Part shown: piece after piece, positions 23,187-31,845 of the stretch
Layout: each line of letters starts with the position of its first letter
Position numbering within the stretch: the stretch's first letter is position 1
From: Actinomycetes bacterium
GTDB taxonomy: Bacteria; Actinomycetota; Actinomycetes; Mycobacteriales; Mycobacteriaceae
Assembly (NCBI GenBank): GCA_023404955.1
Contig: JAEXZY010000070.1
Span: 10,978-74,977, forward strand
Reading direction: 5' to 3'
DNA length: 64,000 nt
Program-made: the position numbers and the translations under genes
Notes under the pieces: generated by a model
Told to the model about the DNA's origin: nothing
The model's input: the letters and a program-made list of their open reading frames with translations, nothing else
The model's database searches: none

Positions 23187-23399
23187 ATGGAAGGCCAGCT
23201 ACAGAAGACCGTTGGGCGCAATCTGCGCCGTTACCGGCTCGAACGTGGCTACAGCCAGGAGGCATTCGCCGACTACATGGGTGTGCATCGGACTTATATG
23301 GGTGCCGTCGAGCGCGGTGAGCGCAACCTGACACTGAAAACTCTGGAGCGAATTGCCGATTTCCTTGAGGTCGATCCGCGGGCGCTACTCGAAGAGTGA
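23187..23399 (+). CDS. Small XRE-family transcriptional regulator
   Basis: This 70-residue HTH_3 protein is complete in one domain: GRNLRRYRLERGYSQEAFA, MGVHRTYMGAVERGERN, then LERIADFLEVDPRALLEE. Stand-alone proteins of this size resemble controllers (C proteins) of restriction-modification systems. No methylase or nuclease is adjacent; the nearest partner is the upstream membrane protein. ATG 23187 follows a TATAAG element at about 23130. Confidence 0.85.
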   Translation: MEGQLQKTVGRNLRRYRLERGYSQEAFADYMGVHRTYMGAVERGERNLTLKTLERIADFLEVDPRALLEE

Positions 23400-23638
23400 C
23401 GGGTCACGGAAGGCCGGCAAACGTAGCGGAGTAGCGCGAGTTGGCCCAGGGTCGAACGGCCATCGTCATTAACCAAAAGGCGACGGTTGCTTGAAATAGT
23501 AAGCATTGTTGGGCAATGCCAAATTCGGCACTTCCGATATCTTTTCCGCTTTCTACCGGCGAGCAGCCGATTACAGGCTTACCGTATATGCCTCGGGGCT
23601 ATGTGCAGCTTCGGTCGGGGTTCGGAGAGGGGGCCGTC

Positions 23639-24640
23639 GTGAGGCTGAGTAAGCACCTTCTGGCCATGACCGCTACCGTCGCGGCCCTCGCGCTAAGTTC
23701 GGTGAATTCGGCACCTGCTGTGGCTCAACCACCGCGGTGTACCGGCGCGAGCCCGTCGCCTCCCGGTGCTGTCGACCTGGGCGAAATATCCCCTAGCGGT
23801 CAGGTCGCTCTCGGCGGCGACGCGTTCGCGGGAAACGGCATGGGCGTTGGAGATTGGAGCCCGTCGATTGCCCTGCACATCCGGCCCGGCACGCTCAACG
23901 ACATCATCCAGTCCGACCGCACGTTTGGCAGAGGTGGCACCCTCTACGCCGACACTTGGCATCCCGACGGTGGTAGTCAATTGCCGGCCGGCACCATCCA
24001 GGTCAACGGCATCGACTATGCGTTAATCACAAGGACCAAGCCCCGCCTTCAACCCGTCGATTCGCGGCTAGTGCGAATCAACCCCGACGGGGCGTGCTGG
24101 CCGACCGTCGACGGGTCCTTGAGGGACGCCGGCTGGCAGGACGGCAACCAAACACAGATCAGCGGCTACCAGGCGCCCGACGGTTGGGTGTACATCGTCG
24201 CCGACGGGTTCGCCCGCGATCACACCGTGCGGCTCTACCGGTGCCCGGCGGCGACCTTCACCGACCGGAACACGTGGCACGCCTGGGGAATGGTTGACGG
24301 CGGTCCAGTGTGGGGTTGGGATGCGGCCCCAACACCGTTGAGCAGCGACCTCTTCGGCGAGCTGAGCCTGCGCCAGATCGAAGACAAGGTTGTGTTGTCC
24401 GGATTCAACCAGAGCACTGGCAATGTCGAAGCCCGGGTGGCGAACGACGTGACCCAAGTGCTGGCGCCGGACACACCAGTCACGATCATTGCGAGCCAGC
24501 AGACACTTCCGTTTAACTACGGCGGCTACATCGTTCCCGGCTCCACCTTAGATCAGGCGCTAATTTTAGTGAGCCAGTGGGACACTCACACGAATAACCC
24601 GTACAACGTGCATGAGTTCGTTGCGAACCTAAACCGCTGA
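23639..24640 (+). CDS. Secreted DUF4185-domain protein
   Basis: The 333-residue precursor starts at GTG 23639 behind GGAGAGGGGG. A longer frame to 23516 has no ribosome site and would spoil the signal peptide. Residues 2-30 are a classic Sec signal ending APAVAQ. The mature part has DUF4185 features: DSRLVRINPDG, YIVADGFARD, a run of Trp-rich blades and VPGSTLDQALILVSQWD near the end. Some DUF4185 proteins are D-arabinan hydrolases (GH183), which would suit an actinobacterial wall. Whether this shorter form is active is unknown. Confidence 0.75.
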   Translation: MRLSKHLLAMTATVAALALSSVNSAPAVAQPPRCTGASPSPPGAVDLGEISPSGQVALGGDAFAGNGMGVGDWSPSIALHIRPGTLNDIIQSDRTFGRGGTLYADTWHPDGGSQLPAGTIQVNGIDYALITRTKPRLQPVDSRLVRINPDGACWPTVDGSLRDAGWQDGNQTQISGYQAPDGWVYIVADGFARDHTVRLYRCPAATFTDRNTWHAWGMVDGGPVWGWDAAPTPLSSDLFGELSLRQIEDKVVLSGFNQSTGNVEARVANDVTQVLAPDTPVTIIASQQTLPFNYGGYIVPGSTLDQALILVSQWDTHTNNPYNVHEFVANLNR

Positions 24641-25342
24641 TGATGTCGGCCCGCTACATCCTGCGCTCCGCGCGGGGCAGTCGGCCTTCGTGAGTTCTGA
24701 AATAGGTTTCGTCGGCGTTCGGCTTAAGTCGGACGCGCGGTCCAGTTTCCTGGCGTGTCCGTGGCGAATCCTCTGTCTGACTAGAACCAACAGGTGGGTA
24801 ATCGGCGTCACTGGGGTCTTGATGCGTAATAGGCAAAGTCGTTGACTAGAAGCATATTGTTAGCCCAGCGCCATTTTGCCTCAGTGTACTTTCAAGTTCA
24901 ACATTTTGCGATTAGTCGCTTGCTGAGGTTGCAATCCGCGCGTTTCATCAGACGGTGCTTACCTATCCATCAAGCCCGACCATACCGTACGGCAGGGGAT
25001 CTAATTGCGCTGTATTCCCACGTTTCTCTCTATCGAGTCATTCCCTGAGCCAACATCCGTGAACGGAGTCGGCAAGTCCCTGTTACTGAGTTTACCTGAT
25101 CTGTACCCGTGCATCGCAGGGCGAGTCGAGGGCACGGCAATTATTGGGAGGCCGCATTTGAACCATCCTGCGTTTGTTTTCGCCCCTCAGCATGAGTACA
25201 GGCCAAGTGGACGACCAAACGGGCTTCCTGAGGAACTTTACTAGTAGGGGCCGCCGCGGCGATCGGGCGAATCCGTCTCCATTTGCGCGTTCGTCCACTA
25301 CGTTGAACGTTCAGGTGCTTGGTCAGGCATCGGGAGGGGACT
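24641..25342. other. 702-base gap without a convincing gene
   Basis: Short open frames on both strands have no ribosome site and no recognisable product. The composition is lower in GC than the flanking genes. The final bases (CGGGAGGGGA) are the ribosome site of the gene at 25343. I see no tRNA, repeat or hairpin of note. Confidence 0.5.
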
Positions 25343-26017
25343 ATGGGACTGCCACAACCCGCACGCGGTACGTCCATCGACACCGGGGTGATTTGGGGGA
25401 CCGGCGCACGCTCGCTCGTGAGCGAACCTGCCACGATAGGCCTCCACAGCGAGGGTTATTTCGAGCTGACACCAGGCCCGCAGGGCCCGGTCTATTCCCG
25501 CACCCCGGCTGGCTACGGCTTCTCGATAATCGCCAAAGTTAAAGAGGGTCGCGAAGAAGCTTTTCGCGCTCGTTGGAAACGGACGGAGGAAGCGATCGCG
25601 GACGGCCCCGATATACTCGTGCCCCTAGGGCTGCACTACTTGCGGTGGGTGCTATTCGACGTCGGCTCGGGCTTGCACTTTCAGTACCAGGGCACTTTCG
25701 ACAAGGACATCGACACTGAGGGCGCCGTACAACTACTCAGCCAAACCAACATTCCCACCGCGTTCACCGACCTTGAGGGTTTCCCGCAGCGCTGGAGAAG
25801 GCAACCGAAAGCATTCGTCAAGTTCGTGCACGAACACCAATGCCCGAGCTTTCTCGAATGCGTTGAATATCCCAACGTCACGGCCGACGAGATCAAACAG
25901 GCGCTGCGGCTCAAAGCGGCGTTCTCTGACATGCTCGACCAGGTGCAACCAACAACCAAAACCACGTCGCCCGGCAGAACGACGGGCGCCGGCGAATCAG
26001 CATCTATAAGACGTTAG
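25343..26017 (+). CDS. Protein with a dimeric alpha-beta-barrel-like segment, unknown
   Basis: The 224-residue product starts at ATG 25343 behind GGGAGGGG. The central part (FSIIAKVKEGREEAFRARW, then LGLHYLRWVLFD and LHFQYQGTFDKDID) resembles ferredoxin-like, ABM/EthD-type domains found alone and beside catalase or lipoxygenase-like enzymes. The C-terminal 40 residues are a polar tail. No catalytic residue can be named. No operon partner is close. Confidence 0.5.
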   Translation: MGLPQPARGTSIDTGVIWGTGARSLVSEPATIGLHSEGYFELTPGPQGPVYSRTPAGYGFSIIAKVKEGREEAFRARWKRTEEAIADGPDILVPLGLHYLRWVLFDVGSGLHFQYQGTFDKDIDTEGAVQLLSQTNIPTAFTDLEGFPQRWRRQPKAFVKFVHEHQCPSFLECVEYPNVTADEIKQALRLKAAFSDMLDQVQPTTKTTSPGRTTGAGESASIRR

Positions 26018-26333
26018 CTACCCGTGGGAGGCCTAGCAGGCCCCGCTGAGATCTACAGACGCTTCTCCACCATCACCGAGGTCCGAAACGTCGGGTGCGC
26101 CCAGTTACGGGATGGAAGAATACGACGGTTCCGAAGGCGGCACGAAACCCGACTCCGGGCGTCAGGAACGCAGCCGGTGAGCACCACGAGAGAGCAGTAC
26201 GACGGGGCGTCGCGCTTCCGGTGATGGTCTGAAATGCCATACCGATGTAGCAGCATCGCAAATTCTTGAGTGGCAAGTTATTGCACGATCACGGCTGGGA
26301 CGATTGTGTAGATGCTGCAGATCGCGGAGTGCC
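26018..26333. other. 316-base gap, nothing recognised
   Basis: This is the space between two convergent genes. Several overlapping short frames exist on both strands, none with a ribosome site. I see no strong terminator hairpin. Confidence 0.45.
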
Positions 26334-27281
26334 CTATTTGGCGCCTGGCTCCGGCAAATTGGTCGCGTCGTCGCCCTTCTTGTCGTCTTGCTTCGAAGCT
26401 CCGGGCGACCACGTATCAATTCCCGCTAGCGGGCGTTGGAGTAGCAGTAGGACTGCTGGGGAAATCGCCGTCAGTGCGAGCACAAAGATGACGCCGATCA
26501 ACTCATAGCCCTTCATCTGATTCTTCGCGACGAGATCAAACCCCCTGGCAGTGAACATGAAAGATACGAATACGCCGACAACTAGTATCGCCACGGCAGG
26601 CCAGATGAGCCGTCCCCAGGTCTTGGTCTGCGCCTTTATCTCGTCGGCCGTCGCGGCGGCTGCCGACAAGAACTGAGCGTGCTTGGTCGGCACTGCCAGC
26701 TTTACATTCAAAACTTCGCCCAACAATTTTTGTTTCTCACTCGAGATGTGGTCCTCGGTCATTTCGTTCACAAGAACCATCTCGGGCGCGAGCGTTAACA
26801 GCTCTCTCTGGACAAGCGTTTGTAGGTAACTTTTGGCCAAACCGGCTTTGTCTCGGGGATCAACCGCATTCAGCAATAACTCGACAAATTCCCGACTGTC
26901 TGTGACGGGTTTAAAACCCGAGGCCGGGCTGGGCGTAGGAGCACTATTATTTTGCACCGGCTGCGACGCGGGCGCAGCCGGAGCGAAGACCGACCCGATT
27001 TTTTCGAATTCCGTTCCCGGATCAATGATGAAGCTCTTGTTGAACTCCTGACTGTCTACGGCCGCCAGAAGTTTCGTCGACTTCGGGACCTTGGACGACC
27101 CGTCGTCGGCGCCGCCCGTCAACCATTGGTGTCCGTCCTCGTCGGACAGTCCCTTGAGCAATAGAAGTCGCGGCCCCTCGTCACGCAAGCGATAAACATC
27201 CTGGATCTCCCATCCGTCTTCTAGCCAGCGTCGAATTGCATCAGTCTCGTTGGCAGGCACCAGAATGGCAGCAGTAATCAC
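26334..27281 (-). CDS. Membrane protein with C-terminal two-helix anchor, unknown
   Basis: The 315-residue product is best started at GTG 27281, six bases after GGAGGA. The frame is open 15 bases further. The N-terminus is VITAAILVPANETDAIRRW, followed by a Pro/Ser linker near residue 110, a charged helical domain, and two transmembrane helices at about 228-250 and 263-285. The tail is charged. It looks like a cytosolic sensor domain on a membrane hairpin. No family recognised. It is isolated, with its own upstream region. Confidence 0.6.
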   Translation of the reverse strand: MITAAILVPANETDAIRRWLEDGWEIQDVYRLRDEGPRLLLLKGLSDEDGHQWLTGGADDGSSKVPKSTKLLAAVDSQEFNKSFIIDPGTEFEKIGSVFAPAAPASQPVQNNSAPTPSPASGFKPVTDSREFVELLLNAVDPRDKAGLAKSYLQTLVQRELLTLAPEMVLVNEMTEDHISSEKQKLLGEVLNVKLAVPTKHAQFLSAAAATADEIKAQTKTWGRLIWPAVAILVVGVFVSFMFTARGFDLVAKNQMKGYELIGVIFVLALTAISPAVLLLLQRPLAGIDTWSPGASKQDDKKGDDATNLPEPGAK

Positions 27282-27580
27282 TGTGTCCTCCTCCACCGTC
27301 TAACTGAACGTTAACACTTTGAACGCTCTGTGACAGCTGCATCTCGATCGTTTGTAGCCGCGATCGTCCTTAGGAGATCCGTCGTCCACATGCGTGTCGC
27401 GACAGTCGACAATTGGATTGCGGGTGAGAGGGAATTTCAAGGCACTTTTTAGTGCTAAAACAAAAAGGCGCGACCCTATGGTAAAAGGAGTATCGGATTA
27501 CTTTCTGTAGTGCGCAGAAGGCGAGGGGACCTCCGCAGTGATGCAGCCGCACAACAGCTAGTGTTAAACATCGAGCGGAA

Positions 27581-28006
27581 ATGAATACTATTCCAGCGAT
27601 GACAATCAGCTTCACCGATGAGTTTCTCGGCAAGTTTCAATCAGGCACGGACCGCGCCCACGATGGGATGACAGTCTTGGTTAGCAGTCTCAATGAAGAG
27701 ACGCAAGAAGCCATCCAGATTGCCCTAGAGCGGCGTCGAAAAACGTTCGTAGCCACCGAGATTGACGGTCAGCCTCTGTTGCTGGGGAGTAAGGACTTCC
27801 TCAACGAGACGTATCGTGCCTGCACGGACCTTGGGGAATTCCGCGCCGGCGACTTGGCGATGCGCCTCAGTATCACACCGCAAAATGCGAATAATCGGCT
27901 CAATCGACTCATCGCAGCGGGCGCCGTCCAACGTGTCCGTGCTACCGGACTCGATCGTGGCGGCAAAGAGTTTGCCTACCGCACGGGTCATCTCACACCT
28001 GCATAG
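27581..28006 (+). CDS. Winged-helix-like small regulator, unknown
   Basis: The 141-residue protein starts at ATG 27581 (a second ATG is at 27599). The C-terminal half carries a helix-turn-helix-like pattern: GDLAMRLSITPQNANNRLNRLIAAGAVQRV, quoted in two parts GDLAMRLSITPQNA and NRLNRLIAAGAVQRV, typical of MarR-like winged helices. The N-terminal half is helical (LNEETQEAIQIALERRRKTF). It probably binds DNA. Target unknown. Confidence 0.55.
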   Translation: MNTIPAMTISFTDEFLGKFQSGTDRAHDGMTVLVSSLNEETQEAIQIALERRRKTFVATEIDGQPLLLGSKDFLNETYRACTDLGEFRAGDLAMRLSITPQNANNRLNRLIAAGAVQRVRATGLDRGGKEFAYRTGHLTPA

Positions 28007-28252
28007 AGGGCGGCAGGAACTATGAGCTTGGCTGCGTGCAGAGTGGTGATGCTGCCGGAGTTTGATTGAAAGTTCGCGTACCCGTCGGCTCCGGGGGCAT
28101 GTGTTCCAAGCGGCGATCACGACCGTCAATGCCAACCCGTGGGTCACGATCACCTGGTACACAGCGGAGCTCGCGGTGATGGATTTTATCGCTGAATAGA
28201 CCGCGCCGCGAAATCGCCCTTCGTCTTAGCGCCCGGTACGCCCTTATCGTTA

Positions 28253-28579
28253 TTGGGCCGGTCACCACCGCCCCAAGCGGGGGTTTACCGCTCCGACATC
28301 GGCCCTCAAGCCCTATCACGTTCACTTGCTCTAGAACGTGGGCCCATCCGGGTCAACAGCATCAGACCCGGATTCACCAACACCGAGATGTGGAGTTTCC
28401 TGTCCCCCGCAGAGCGGGAGAATATCCGGAACCAGGTTCGCGAAAATTATCCCGCACGACGCCTCGAAGCCATCGACGACATCGGCAACGCAGCCTTGTT
28501 CTTGATGACCAATCCCTATGTGACAAGAAGCATCCTCAACGTCACCGGGGGTGAGGAACTCGTGGACTGGGCCTTCTAA
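28253..28579 (+). pseudogene. Remnant of a short-chain dehydrogenase (C-terminal third)
   Basis: From about 28280 the frame encodes ALSRSLALERGPIRVNSIRPGF, here ALSRSLALERG and IRVNSIRPGF, and then AALFLMTNPYVTRSILNVTGG, the end of a classical SDR enzyme. The Rossmann N-terminus with TGxxxGIG and the catalytic YxxxK are missing. The sequence upstream (28060-28250) holds an unrelated short fragment ending in a stop at 28198. A truncated, non-functional gene. Confidence 0.65.
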
Positions 28580-28948
28580 CAAGTGGCCGCACCGGGCAGT
28601 GGCACTTCACTGCCTGGAGGCCTAAGCCACCCACGTCTTCGGAACTGGGGCGCAGCAGTAATCGCGACGTTACAGCCCAAGCTCAGGACCTCACTAGTCT
28701 CGGTCTCCGATGCCGAGGTGGCCGCCGCCACCAGCATGGCCATTGGCAAGACGCCGATCCCACAGTTGGGGGCCGATCGTGGGGCCCGACGGCCTCACGC
28801 CAGCGCAGGTCGCCAGTGCGAACGAGGCCCGGCTCGAGCAAGCGGCGCGGCTCATTTTGGCCGGCGCAAGTGGAGCGACGCGGCCGTTGAGGCTGGGTGG
28901 ACCACAGGGCCGAAGTCTGAAGGCGGCGTCTTCGCGACAGCATTCATT
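28580..28948. other. 369-base stretch with frame-broken coding remnant
   Basis: Two plus-strand frames each carry part of a coherent-looking product: RTSLVSVSDAEVAAATSMAIGKT in the first (28670-28750, quoted in part) and DGLTPAQVASANEARLEQAARL in the next frame (28780-28860). This suggests a frameshifted remnant of a gene I cannot name. No complete gene is supported. Confidence 0.35.
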
Positions 28949-29518
28949 TCACTCCTGCCCGGCGAGGCGACGGGACCGCTCGGCCCTGCGTAGGGCGCCC
29001 GTCGCGTTGAGTCGGAACTGAATCATCTGAGGGCTAACTCCGAAGCGGAGCGCAGCCTCTGTTTTCGACCATCGTCCACGGGCGACAGCCAATGCAGCCT
29101 GTTCGGTCACGAGCAGGTTGCCAGCCAGCCAGCTTGCTTCATCTTCGATGTCCTGATTCCAGTCGCGGCAGCCGCGATTGTCCAGGGCCGGAGTGGGTGG
29201 GTGCCCGAGCAGTCCATGGGCGAGCTCGTGGGTGATGTTGCTGTTCTGTCGACCGCCAGTGTGCGCGTCGTTGTGTACGATAGTGCGCTTTAGTCCAGCG
29301 AAAACGGTCACAGCAGAGAATAATTCGGCTCCCTGGGTCAGGAGGTGGCCTACTGCCGGATGGGTTGTGGCGAATTCGCTCAGATCCCATATGGGGATGA
29401 GCAGATGCTCTGCGAGCGCACGTGGGTCCAGCGCGTCATACGCTCCGAGGCCCAGCTCGCTTCGCACCTCCGTGGCGACGGCTTTTGCCTCGGCTTTAAA
29501 TCCGCGTCGATACGGCAT
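28949..29518 (-). CDS. ImmA/IrrE-family metallopeptidase
   Basis: The 189-residue protein has the zinc-peptidase motif HELAHGLLGH (His97, Glu98, His101) and a later acidic ligand in EDEASWLAGNLL, the layout of ImmA/IrrE proteins, which cleave or antagonise a partner XRE repressor. The C-terminal part (KTEAALRFGVSPQMIQFRLNATG) is the family's helical end. It starts at ATG 29518, six bases after the stop of the XRE gene at 29525, so the two form a repressor/protease switch. Confidence 0.9.
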   Translation of the reverse strand: MPYRRGFKAEAKAVATEVRSELGLGAYDALDPRALAEHLLIPIWDLSEFATTHPAVGHLLTQGAELFSAVTVFAGLKRTIVHNDAHTGGRQNSNITHELAHGLLGHPPTPALDNRGCRDWNQDIEDEASWLAGNLLVTEQAALAVARGRWSKTEAALRFGVSPQMIQFRLNATGALRRAERSRRLAGQE

Positions 29519-29524
29519 GTGTCC

Positions 29525-29884
29525 TCACTCTGATTTACGGAGCCGCTCATAGGTTGCCTTAATGAGTTCATCGAGCGCAGTTGCGGCTTCCGGAGTTAGG
29601 TTCCGATCACTTCTCAGGTAGGTAGTGATTTGGGCGAGAGGCTCGGGCCTGTCGATGCGGTCTTCGCTACGGACAAAGTCGTCTGCCCGGAGGCCGGACC
29701 AGGCGGCGAGCGCTGCGAGTCCATCGACGTCGGGTCGACGACCTTGCGCCATCCGGGTGAGTGTCGAGGCGCTGACGCCTGACTCGGAAGCGACTTGTTT
29801 CCAGTTCAACCTCTTGGAGACACGCGCGCCGTCCAGTGCTTGGTAGAACGCGGCGGCATCGAACCAGCCGCTCTTACTAGTCAT
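29525..29884 (-). CDS. XRE-family repressor paired with the ImmA-like peptidase
   Basis: The 119-residue protein starts at ATG 29884 behind GGGAGGTCTG. An alternative start at 29896 lacks a ribosome site. The HTH is WKQVASESGVSASTLTRMAQG with LAALAAWSGLRADDFV, and the C-terminus is helical. It lies upstream of the ImmA-like gene and divergent from the ubiquitin-like operon, so it probably represses both promoters from the operator in the 105-base gap, relieved by the peptidase. Confidence 0.88.
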   Translation of the reverse strand: MTSKSGWFDAAAFYQALDGARVSKRLNWKQVASESGVSASTLTRMAQGRRPDVDGLAALAAWSGLRADDFVRSEDRIDRPEPLAQITTYLRSDRNLTPEAATALDELIKATYERLRKSE

Positions 29885-29903
29885 CAGACCTCCCAAATCT
29901 GCC

Positions 29904-29954
29904 GATTGCTATTTCGCAATTGAACTGCTAATCTGCAATACGAAGGTAGCAATC
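29904..29954. promoter_or_regulatory. Inverted operator pair between XRE gene and ubiquitin-like operon
   Basis: GATTGCTATTTCGCAATTG at 29904-29922 and, on the opposite strand, the related GATTGCTACCTTCGTATTGC at 29935-29954 face each other across about 12 bases that contain a TAATCT-like -10. Such inverted half-sites at a divergent promoter suit binding by the dimeric XRE repressor encoded next door. Confidence 0.5.
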
Positions 29955-29989
29955 AAACATCGATGTCGCAACGGGAAGGTGGTGCCGAC

Positions 29990-30259
29990 ATGTCTGAAAG
30001 CAAGGACTCCGGCCATGGCCACGCCAAGGACTACACAATCGTCGTCAACGGTGAGGGGCACGTTGTTGGGAACGCGATTGTGACCTACGAACAAGTCGTG
30101 TCCATCGGGTTCCCCACACCGCCTTCGCCCGAAACGAAGTTCACGGTGACCTTCCGCAAGGCGCATGAACCCAAGGAGGGCAGTCTCATCGCTGGGATGT
30201 CGGTAGAGGTTAAGGTCAACGGGACGATTTTCAATGTCAAGGCAACTGGTAAGTCGTAG
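29990..30259 (+). CDS. Multiubiquitin-domain protein (single domain)
   Basis: The 89-residue product starts at ATG 29990 with AAGGTGGTG in front; an upstream in-frame ATG at 29963 has no such site. The core KDYTIVVNG, VTYEQVVSIGFP, TKFTVTFRKA and MSVEVKVNGTIFNV follows the bacterial multiubiquitin (ubiquitin-like beta-grasp) pattern. It ends in ATGKS with no C-terminal Gly-Gly, so conjugation would need another chemistry or processing. The stop overlaps the E1 gene. It is the likely modifier of a bacterial ubiquitin-like pathway. Confidence 0.8.
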   Translation: MSESKDSGHGHAKDYTIVVNGEGHVVGNAIVTYEQVVSIGFPTPPSPETKFTVTFRKAHEPKEGSLIAGMSVEVKVNGTIFNVKATGKS

Positions 30260-31430
30260 TCCCGATCTCCTGCGTTTGCAGGAGGAGGGGTATCCGATAT
30301 CGTTTCGGGCGGGCAACCTGGTGCTGGAGGTTCCATACGTCAACGCTCTGCGGACCGTCGTGAGGGGGCTTCTTGTCTCGTCGGTCACTGTGGCTGGTGA
30401 TCGCACCGCAATGCCGGACACACACGTCGTCAGCTTCGTTGGTGCACTGCCCGAAGATGTACCGTGCGATGCCACCGGGTCCGAGCTGGAGTTTCTCATC
30501 AACCAGCGGGGGCCATTGGTATTGGGCGACGAGATGGTGGCCAGCTGCACGTTTTCGCACAAGCCTGCGTCCGGCTATCCGGATTACTACGAGAAGATGA
30601 CAACGTATGCCGAGATGCTGCTCGGCTACGTCCACGCCATCGACCCAGCCGCGAAGTTGCGGACCTATCCGCCAGTGGAGGCCGACGAGACGGAATCCGT
30701 GTTTCGATATTTCGACTCCGCCACTAGCAGGGCGCGGATTGGTGCCGTAGCTGAAAAGCTTCGCGGCCTTAAGATCGCTATTGTTGGACTGGGGGGCTCC
30801 GGCTCGTACGTCCTTGACGCAGTTGCGAAGACGCCAGTCACGGAGGTGCATCTGTTCGACGGAGATGTCCTACTCACCCACAACGCTTTTCGAGCACCAG
30901 GAGCGGCATCGTTCGAGGAATTGGTTGGGCAGCCGATGAAAGTCGAGCACTACCAACGCAAATACGATGCCATGCATCGCCACGTCATCGCCCATCCCGT
31001 CGATGTGACTGTGGACAATGTGGGAGAACTCGAAAGATTCGACTTCGTGTTCCTCACGATGGATACCGGCCCTGACAAGCAACTCGTCATCGAGAAACTA
31101 CAGTCGTTCGGCGTGCCGATGGTAGACACCGGCATGGGCGTATATCAGCAAGGCGATGCCCTCGGCGGCATAGTTCGAACCACCGCAAGCCACGATCGTC
31201 TTCAGCAGCCGCGATGGATCAATGACAACCTGTCGTTCACTGACGAAGGCGACGACGAGTACGACCAGAACATCCAGATCGCCGAACTCAATATGCTAAA
31301 TGCGGCGCTTGCCGTGATCGTGTGGAAAAAGTACTTCGGTTTCTACCTAGACTTCGAACACGAAGCATCAAGCAACTACACGATCGATGGGAACCATCTG
31401 CTCAACGACGGTGTCTTCGATGAGGACTAA
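30234..31430 (+). CDS. ThiF/E1-like adenylyltransferase fused to an E2-like N-terminal domain
   Basis: The 398-residue protein has two parts. Residues 1-150 match the E2-like or DUF6791-type segment that precedes bacterial E1 proteins of multiubiquitin operons. From 180 on, the ThiF fold begins with IAIVGLGGSGSYVLD (ATP loop, 185-191), HLFDGDVLLTHNAFR and DFVFLTMDTG. The protein has only two cysteines, Cys78 and Cys105, both in the N-terminal part, so the E1 half lacks a catalytic Cys, and Cys105 is the candidate E2-type thioester residue. It overlaps both neighbours. Confidence 0.85.
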   Translation: MSRQLVSRSPDLLRLQEEGYPISFRAGNLVLEVPYVNALRTVVRGLLVSSVTVAGDRTAMPDTHVVSFVGALPEDVPCDATGSELEFLINQRGPLVLGDEMVASCTFSHKPASGYPDYYEKMTTYAEMLLGYVHAIDPAAKLRTYPPVEADETESVFRYFDSATSRARIGAVAEKLRGLKIAIVGLGGSGSYVLDAVAKTPVTEVHLFDGDVLLTHNAFRAPGAASFEELVGQPMKVEHYQRKYDAMHRHVIAHPVDVTVDNVGELERFDFVFLTMDTGPDKQLVIEKLQSFGVPMVDTGMGVYQQGDALGGIVRTTASHDRLQQPRWINDNLSFTDEGDDEYDQNIQIAELNMLNAALAVIVWKKYFGFYLDFEHEASSNYTIDGNHLLNDGVFDED

Positions 31431-31845
31431 TGAACTAGACCCAGTGTTCGTCGAATTCATCCCGCGCCAGATCGACGAAGGCAAGCTCTACATCTCGATG
31501 GAGTACGCCACCACTGTCCACCTCTGTGCCAGCGGGTGCGGACAAAAAGTGGTCCTGCCCCTCAGCCCGGCCGAGTGGCAGCTCCATTTCGATGGCGAGG
31601 CGGTAACTCTCAGCCCGTCCGTTGGAAATTGGGAGTATCCATGCCAGTCTCATTATTGGATCCGCAAGAACCGCGTGCAGTGGGCCAAAGCGTGGACCAA
31701 ATCTCAAATCGAGGCGGGCAAGCACCGCGACCAGCGAGACCTCGACACATACTTCACCGATCGGGCGACATCCGAACCTACTTCTCCCGTCAGAAAATCT
31801 CCCTGGCGCCGGCTATGGGACTGGCTGAGCGCGCGACGTCAATAG
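31420..31845 (+). CDS. DUF6527-like zinc-binding protein of the ubiquitin-like operon
   Basis: The 141-residue protein starts at ATG 31420 inside the end of the E1 gene. LCASGCGQKVVLPL (Cys pair), SPAEWQL and YPCQSHYWI supply a probable Cys/His zinc site and match small DUF6527 proteins that accompany multiubiquitin and E1 genes. The C-terminal half is a basic helix and linker. Its role in the pathway is not known. No JAB deubiquitinase gene is present. Confidence 0.75.
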   Translation: MRTNELDPVFVEFIPRQIDEGKLYISMEYATTVHLCASGCGQKVVLPLSPAEWQLHFDGEAVTLSPSVGNWEYPCQSHYWIRKNRVQWAKAWTKSQIEAGKHRDQRDLDTYFTDRATSEPTSPVRKSPWRRLWDWLSARRQ

